64,000 bases of DNA from Hawksworthiomyces lignivorus. Lineage: Eukaryota; Ascomycota; Sordariomycetes; Ophiostomatales; Ophiostomataceae. Positions within the stretch are counted from its first letter, which is position 1, and each line of letters begins with the position of its first letter. A program made the position numbers and the translations under genes. Below the pieces are notes generated by a model, which was not told where the DNA came from, ran no database searches, and saw nothing but the letters and a program-made list of their open reading frames with translations. The stretch lies in NCBI GenBank assembly GCA_002917075.1, contig NTMA01000007.1:248001-312000 (forward strand), in the 5' to 3' direction. This document shows, one piece after another, positions 58,225-64,000 of this stretch.

Positions 58225-60005
58225 TGGTGATGAATTGGCCCTTCAAGGGCTCCAGCAGTGGCAAATGGGGGGGATATTTTCCGCGGCGAAAAAGCGAGAG
58301 AAGAACGAGCCCACTCTCATGGAGCGTCTCTCTTTGGGGAGCGGCGGGGGAGGGAGAAAAAAAGAGAACTATCCCAAGCAAGAGATCAAGAACAAAGCAA
58401 GCTGCATAAACTGACAAGAAAAGAAGAGAACGAGAGGAACGGTCGGGTCGAAAAGCGGGTGGGAGATAGCCGCTCTTATTTTGGGATGGGATTGGGGATT
58501 TTGTGTTTGGTGGGAGATCTTAATAGTTGTGTTTTTTTTACTTTTTATTTTTTTTATTTTTTTATTTATTTTCATGGAAAACGGCAGAAAAAAATGGGAA
58601 TTGCAGTGATGACGAGGGGTGGGAGACCCAAATGCTGGTAGTCTTGGTAGTCCTGGTACTGCTGGGGGCTGCTGGGGGGCCTGCTGGGACCCGCTGGGGC
58701 TGCAGTGGGTGGCTCCTTCTGCGTGGGCGGTACATGTGGTATACGTTAGTGGAAGAGTGGTACGGAAAGAACGGTCGGCAGAAACGGTGCAGGAGATGGG
58801 TGGGTAGTATTGGGCCCCGCTTTCGAAACAGGAGGAAACGGACAAGAACTTCCCCAAAAGTCACTGATTCCCAGCTCTCAGCGAGCGCACAGAACGATCG
58901 AGACGGCCGCAGCTTCCCTTTGGGTCAGTCCTTCGTTACGTAATGCAACACGTGGGTGGAGTAATGGACAACTGATTGCAAGCACAAAGAGGTGTCCGGA
59001 AGGCGCAAGGCGCAAGGGGAGGGAGGAAATACGTGTACGTGTACGAAGGAGCAATTACGAGGATGTTGCTCAATAGTACCTGCTATAACTACGGAATATG
59101 CATAGGATAATATACAGTACGTAACTGCGTCGAATTGGTGAATCAAAATCAAGCAGGAGCCATCCGGGACCCGTCCAGGCGCAGTCCAGGAGCAGCCCGT
59201 CTCCGGCTAACGTGTTGGAAACACAGGCTCCGGTTGCACGAAGGAAAGAGGACACAGCACAAAGAAAACGCACAAAGAAGGCACGACGCCCGTGGCACGC
59301 AGGACTTTCTGTGATTCCCCCGAGGCCAGTTTGGGCAGAAACGGCAGCAACGTTGGCTCCGTTTCGCCGTCTCATTTGCTTATCGCTGTGTCGGCCTGGC
59401 GTCCGCCCTACGGAACAAGTACGGAGCAAGCCCAGCGCAAATCCACAGTTCTGTCGTATACGTGCGTACGTTAGCGTACCTCATACTACTGTATCTCGCG
59501 CTGCGCCTTCGACTGTGTGAACTTTGGCGTGCACCTGATAAGCCAAAGTGGAGGAGGCTAGCCGTGAACCAGTCTCTGCCCCTATGATCAAGTGACTTCT
59601 ATGACAGACTATCGCCAAAGGGACCCTCTTTTTCCCCATTCGCATGTGTCACTGTTTGTGCTGATTTGACAATTCCATGTCCACGCTATCAGCAAAAAAA
59701 TCGCCGCCAGCAGGTTTTCCCTGCTCTTCTCTGATGTTCCCTCTCTTCTCGATATGCTTAGACCTGCAATAGCCAGCCCGCTATCTACAGTTCCGCAGAT
59801 CAGAAGCAAAACGGCCGTCTTGTCAAAAACAAAATAATTGACCGCTTCTAGCTTCTGCAAAGGGAACGACGTGCGAGAATGCTCGCCGATAAAGTTCCTG
59901 ACAAGTCAAAAATCACCCTAAGGATCGTTCCCATGCCAAAGAGCCGGTTGCCCTTCTCCGCACTCGTATCGCTTGGTTGGCTTCCTTTTGGACAGTGCTG
60001 CTGCT

Positions 60006-60034
60006 ACACGTGATTACAGATCTCGATCACGTGT
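60006..60034. promoter_or_regulatory. inverted pair of CACGTG (E-box) sites
   Basis: ACACGTGAT and its perfect reverse complement ATCACGTGT, separated by 11 bp. CACGTG is bound by basic helix-loop-helix factors such as Pho4, Cbf1 and SREBP types. It lies about 1.8 kb upstream of the KCS1 start and 1.6 kb upstream of the MFS start. Confidence 0.65.
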
Positions 60035-61478
60035 GGAGACCGAAGCCACCACTGCTGTTGCAAAACGGTGGCAGCACCAAAGACGACGCCCAATGAACTC
60101 ATCGAGCAATGAAAGCACGTCTCCCGCTAGACGGTGGACGGATTCAGAAACCAAAAAGGTACAACACGCCAGTGGTTGCTTGTCGTGTATGTAAGAGAGA
60201 GGCCAGGAAGGCATAACAATTGACTGAACATGCCGTGCGGACTGTCGGAATTGCCTCACAGATCCAGACCGCTTGATGCCTCGCGTCAATTGGGCTGAAT
60301 AAGTGAGATCCGCAAGCCCAGAGACAGCAAGGGAGCAACCTTCTTTTTTCTTTTTGCTTTTTTCTTTTTTCTTTTTTCTCTTTTCTTCCCTTTCTATTTT
60401 TCTTGGTGTTTCGATTTTCTTTTTCCAGACAAGCCTGGGCTGCAACGCAACGCAGCGGCCCCCCTCCCCCCCGGTCAAAAATGCCTTAAAGCCAATCAAG
60501 CCGGAACGTGCTTTGTCCCGTTCAACGGACCGCCGCCATGGTTCTTGGCTGAACCCCAGAACCCATTGTTTACCGCAGTCCCGCCGCTTTCGCTCTATTT
60601 GCCTGAGCTTCCCCAGACCAGAGAGAAAGGCAAGGAAAAGCTCCTGGGCCTTTCCTTCATCTGCCGGTACTGCTTCTAGCTTTTCTTTTCCTTCCAGTGG
60701 TTCTGTTTACGAGTTTTACAGGAGTCGAGAACGCCCGGCCGTTCCTTCAGTGGGATGCCGTCCCATGGTCTCATCTGCCTCTTTCTGTGTCTTTCTGCGC
60801 TCTGTATGCCTCGCGCACGGTAGCCCTATCGATCCAATTTTGCTCCAAAGACGCTACCACGCTTCGATGATGCTTATCTTTCACAGCGAGACCCCCATGG
60901 ACCTCCCTTTCCCGTGCGTTTATCCCTCATGCGTGGCATGTTGTGATTGCTCCTGCTTGTGACGAACTGGACGGCGAGCTTCCTCATTGCCCATCCCGTC
61001 TTCGTGTGTATCGAGAACAGGGCAAAATGAAAAATGCTCGTAAGATTTGGTTAGCATTTCGTTTGGGACAGCTGCCCGCTCGACCCATGTCCCTCTTTCC
61101 TCTGTCTTGCTTTTCCGGCGCACAGTACCGCTCGGCATAAGAGGGAAGGGAAAAGGAAAATAGGGGTGGGAGGGCACGGTAAGGACGAGGAACAAAAAGG
61201 AAGCCAACGACAGGCCAGGAATAGCTTCATTCCTCCTAGTCCAGAGCTATCCGATTGGGCATACAGGAAAAAACGTTGTCTCAAAACGTATCGTTTTGCG
61301 CATGTCCTTCCCGTCCTCGCGGCCCTGTCCACGCGGGAGGGAGCCGGTGAGTGGAAGCTGGAAAGGGGGGGAATATCATTAAATTTCCATCACGGAAAAA
61401 TGACAGTAAGACAAGGATGAAGAAAAAAAATTTCAAAAAAAAAAAGGTAAGAAATGAGGCTTGAAGGCAATATTTTGC

Positions 61479-61481
<3 letters not shown>

Positions 61482-61519
<38 letters not shown>
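61482..61519. repeat. long poly-T tract
   Basis: An almost pure run of about 38 T about 100 bp before the MFS start codon. Such tracts exclude nucleosomes; its exact length may be a sequencing artefact. Confidence 0.85.
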
Positions 61520-61623
61520 CCCTCAGTCGATATTGCTCTCTTGAGCTAATCAGTACTGTTTCAAGCTAAATTTTTTTTTTTTTTTAAAAATTTTCACTCC
61601 TTGATATTCGTCATCGTGTAAGC

Positions 61624-63569
61624 ATGGCAACCACCGTGGAACATGGCGAATCATATCCGCCTCGCATCGGGGACGAGAAGGCCACCGTCCTCCCCGAAGC
61701 TGGTAGCAGGGGCGTATCGACAATGGTTCTGAATGCAGCTTCAGCCACAGGTGAGTGTTGCACCTCGTACCACTGAAAGAAATGAATTGTCTTCCTCTGC
61801 ATTTCAAGATACTATTCTGACTCCCTTCTTTTCCTTGCTGCAGACAAGGAGCACAAGATGACACTGCTACAGGGCATTAGATTGTACCCTAAGGCCATCG
61901 GCTGGGCCGCTGTCATCTCAACGTGCTGTATCATGGAAGGCTTCTCGATTGCGCTCATTGGCAACTTTTATGCATTCACACCGTTCAATAACAAGTACGG
62001 CGAGCTGCAGCCTGACGGCTCGTTCCAAGTGCCGGCGCGGTGGCAAGCAGGAATTTCTAACGGGGCCCAGTGCGGCCAGATCATTGGTCTTTTGCGTATG
62101 TTCATTTTTTTTTCTGTCCCTCTGTCTTTCTACCTTCATATTAACTGTGACAGTCACCGGTATTTGTGTCGAACGTTTTGGATACCGCCTGTTCATTCTC
62201 GCCTGCATTGTCTACCAGGCTGGTATCACTGCTCTTTTTTTCTGTGCCTCTAGCATTACTGTCTTGCTCGTGGCCTACTGTCTTGCTGGCATCGCCTTTG
62301 GTGTATTCATGTCGAGTAAGTAAGATCTCTTTCTGTGTGCGTGTGTGTGAGTATATCTAATTGTTGCAGTTGCCATCTCATATGCATCTGAGATCTGTCC
62401 TGTCGCCTTGCGCGGCTACCTCACTACCTGGGGCAATTCATGCTGGGGTATAGGCCAACTTCTGGCCATTGCCGTCATCCGAAGCATGTTTGGCCGTGAC
62501 AACGAGTGGTCGTATCGCATACCGTATGGCCTTCAGGTATGTTCTTTATTCTCCTTCGGTAGTCAAAAGTCCATGCACTTATTTATATTCTTTCTCTGTC
62601 TCTTAGTGGATGTGGTTTCCTCCTCTCCTGATTGGCATTTTCTTTGCGCCAGAGTCACCCTGGTGGCTCGTTCGGAAGGGTCGGTACGAAGACGCTAAGA
62701 AAAGCCTGCTGCGCCTGACGTCGCCTAAGCGCGACCCAACTTTCGACGCTGCCGAGACTGTCGACATGATGCGGCATACCAACGAGCTTGAGCGCGACAT
62801 GTCTGAGGGCGCCACATACCTGGACTGCTTCCGCGGGGTCAATCTGCGACGCACCGAGATCGTGTGCATGCTATTCGTCTCGCAGAACTTCGCCGGCAAC
62901 ACTTTCTCTAACTATTCGACCTACTTTTTCGAGCAGGCCGGCCTGGAGGGCACGATCCCCTACGACTTCGCGCTCGGTCAGTACGGCCTCAATACCGTCG
63001 GCGCCTTCTTCGTCTGGGCCTTCATGGCCTGGGGCATCGGCCGACGGACGCTATTCTTGTGGGGCCTCTTCGGCCTGTTCTGCACGCTGCTGGCTATCGG
63101 CTTCGTCGGTTTGGCGCCCGAGAGCCACAGGCACGAGGCCTCGCTAGCCACAGGTTCGCTCATGATCGTCTGGGCTGCCTTCTACCAATTCTCTGTCGGC
63201 ACCGTTACCTTCTCACTGGTGGCCGAGATGTCCACCCGCCGGCTGCAGGTCAAGACCGTGGCTCTGTCGCGTATCGCTTACAACATTGCCGCCATCGTCG
63301 TAAATGTGCTGACCCCCTACATGATCAACCCGACGGCCTGGAACTGGGGCAACTACGCCGGCTTCTTCTGGGCCGGTACCACAGCCATCATGCTGACCTA
63401 CCACTACTTTCGGCTGCCCGAGCCGTCCGGCCGCACATTTGCCGAAATGGACTTGCTGTTTGAGCGACACATTCCAGCACGCAAGTTTAAGACGACCGAC
63501 GTCAACGCCTTTGACGTGGCCGTCGGCAACATAGACAAGGCCGAGGTAGCCCACGAAGAAGACGTATGA
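61624..63569 (+). CDS. MFS sugar transporter, alpha-glucoside (maltose) permease type
   Basis: Five exons, 61624-61750, 61844-62095, 62154-62315, 62370-62536 and 62607-63569, give 556 residues and about 12 membrane segments. Marks in order: CIMEGFSIALIGNFYAF (segment 1), LTGICVERFGYR (the G.x.D/ERfGRr loop), ISYASEICPVALRGYLTTW (the E.cPv.lRg motif), FFAPESPWWLVRKGRYEDA (the PESPWWL motif of alpha-glucoside carriers), MSTRRLQVKTVALSR and LPEPSGRTFAEMDLLFE (the PEt.grt.eE.d.lF end motif). It should import maltose-like disaccharides with protons at the plasma membrane; the precise sugar is unknown. All junctions are GT-AG and phase-consistent. Confidence 0.93.
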
Positions 63570-64000
63570 GACACTGACGGAAAGAGGCATGAGCACAAGA
63601 AATAAAACATGTTGGACAAAGAGATCAGTCTATGTGGAGGACTGCAATGCATGTGAAGCAATCTCCTGTGATTCATTCTGGAAGTGCACGTCTCCACCCA
63701 CTTGTATCACAAACAATTAGGCCAAAAAACACGTAATTTCATTTTGAAATTTGATATATGGCACATATTCTTTGCCTCAGATAACATCTTATGATACGTG
63801 ACATGTTTGTAACTGGTAGACCTCAGATGTGATCCTTGAAAACCAGATTCAGGGTGAGTTGTCGTAGATATTTCTTAAACTTTAAAATTTGGACACACTG
63901 TTCTGGCCGCTGTGGGCGGCGGCTCTCTGGGGTAGAGAGTCAAATAAACCAAGCACTTTAATCCCTCCATCGCGAAAGTGGCGTTGAATCATCTCTTTTA
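63570..64000. other. right edge, 3' flank of the MFS gene
   Basis: No coding sequence was seen. The segment is AT-rich and ends at the window border. Confidence 0.6.

Larger units (their letters stand above)
58225..61623. promoter_or_regulatory. 3.4-kb divergent promoter between KCS1 and the MFS transporter
   Basis: No gene was supported. The longest frame, 219 codons at 60303-60962, is built on pyrimidine runs and is probably leader sequence. Notable pieces are the CACGTG inverted pair (60006-60034), a poly-pyrimidine block (60342-60425) and a T run of about 38 near 61482-61519. The MFS leader is T-rich up to the start codon. Confidence 0.5.

Noticed and set aside
60091..60156. Possible first exon (MNSSSNESTSPARRWTDSE) ending at a GT
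   Set aside because: No continuing exon with protein-like sequence was found downstream, so it cannot be supported as a gene.
60303..60962. 219-codon frame in the KCS1/MFS intergenic region
   Set aside because: It begins in a pyrimidine tract coding Phe/Ser/Leu runs and has no recognisable domain; probably leader or promoter DNA.
1..64000. tRNA, rRNA or CRISPR features
   Set aside because: No GTTCRANNC-type box with a matching A box, no rRNA-like block and no spaced direct-repeat array were seen; CRISPR is not expected in a fungus.

Overview
The window is nuclear DNA of a filamentous ascomycete, most probably a sordariomycete. The evidence is the gene style: short GT-AG introns of about 50-130 nt with CTAAC/CTAAT branch sites. 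The gene types agree: HET and NACHT (STAND) relics, a Mx/dynamin-like GTPase, several P450s, KCS1, ATG27 and VPS11. Every gene model here was built by hand from reading frames, splice sites and family motifs. No database search was run, so family names rest on recognised motifs.

Layout. From 1 to about 35 kb the DNA is AT-richer and gene-poor, and reads as accessory sequence. It holds a small nucleoside/cytosine-type deaminase (829-1544), a degraded reading frame (2550-2945), a 5'-truncated LINE (3522-4335) abutting a short element with terminal inverted repeats (4341-5102), a dynamin-like GTPase (5584-8364), a secreted Thr/Ser-rich PAN-like protein (10136-11352), a choline/amino-acid permease (12261-14110), a P450 (14837-16435), a broken HET gene (17357-18087), an ankyrin-repeat protein with a CorA-like membrane end (18204-21694), an O-methyltransferase (22813-24353), a second P450 (27526-29338), a broken NACHT gene (29990-31165) and a secreted carboxylesterase (33385-35125).

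From about 36 kb the sequence turns GC-rich in coding parts and carries mostly conserved housekeeping genes: VPS11, a lipoate-protein ligase, an atypical Rho-like GTPase, kynurenine aminotransferase, aldehyde dehydrogenase, ATG27, the IP6 kinase KCS1 and an alpha-glucoside-type MFS transporter.

How they fit together. VPS11 and ATG27 both serve vacuole/autophagy traffic. Kynurenine aminotransferase and aldehyde dehydrogenase are convergent neighbours. KCS1 and the sugar transporter share a 3.4 kb divergent promoter with a CACGTG inverted pair. On the left, two P450s, a methyltransferase, a permease and an esterase look like tailoring and transport genes, but no backbone synthase lies in the window. 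The HET, NACHT, ankyrin-membrane and dynamin-like genes are families often linked to non-self recognition; two of the four are clearly broken. The items I would look at first are the ankyrin-CorA-like protein with a perfect 102-bp internal duplication, the Rho-like GTPase that has lost its DxxG motif and its lipidation signal, and the short inverted-repeat element beside the LINE.
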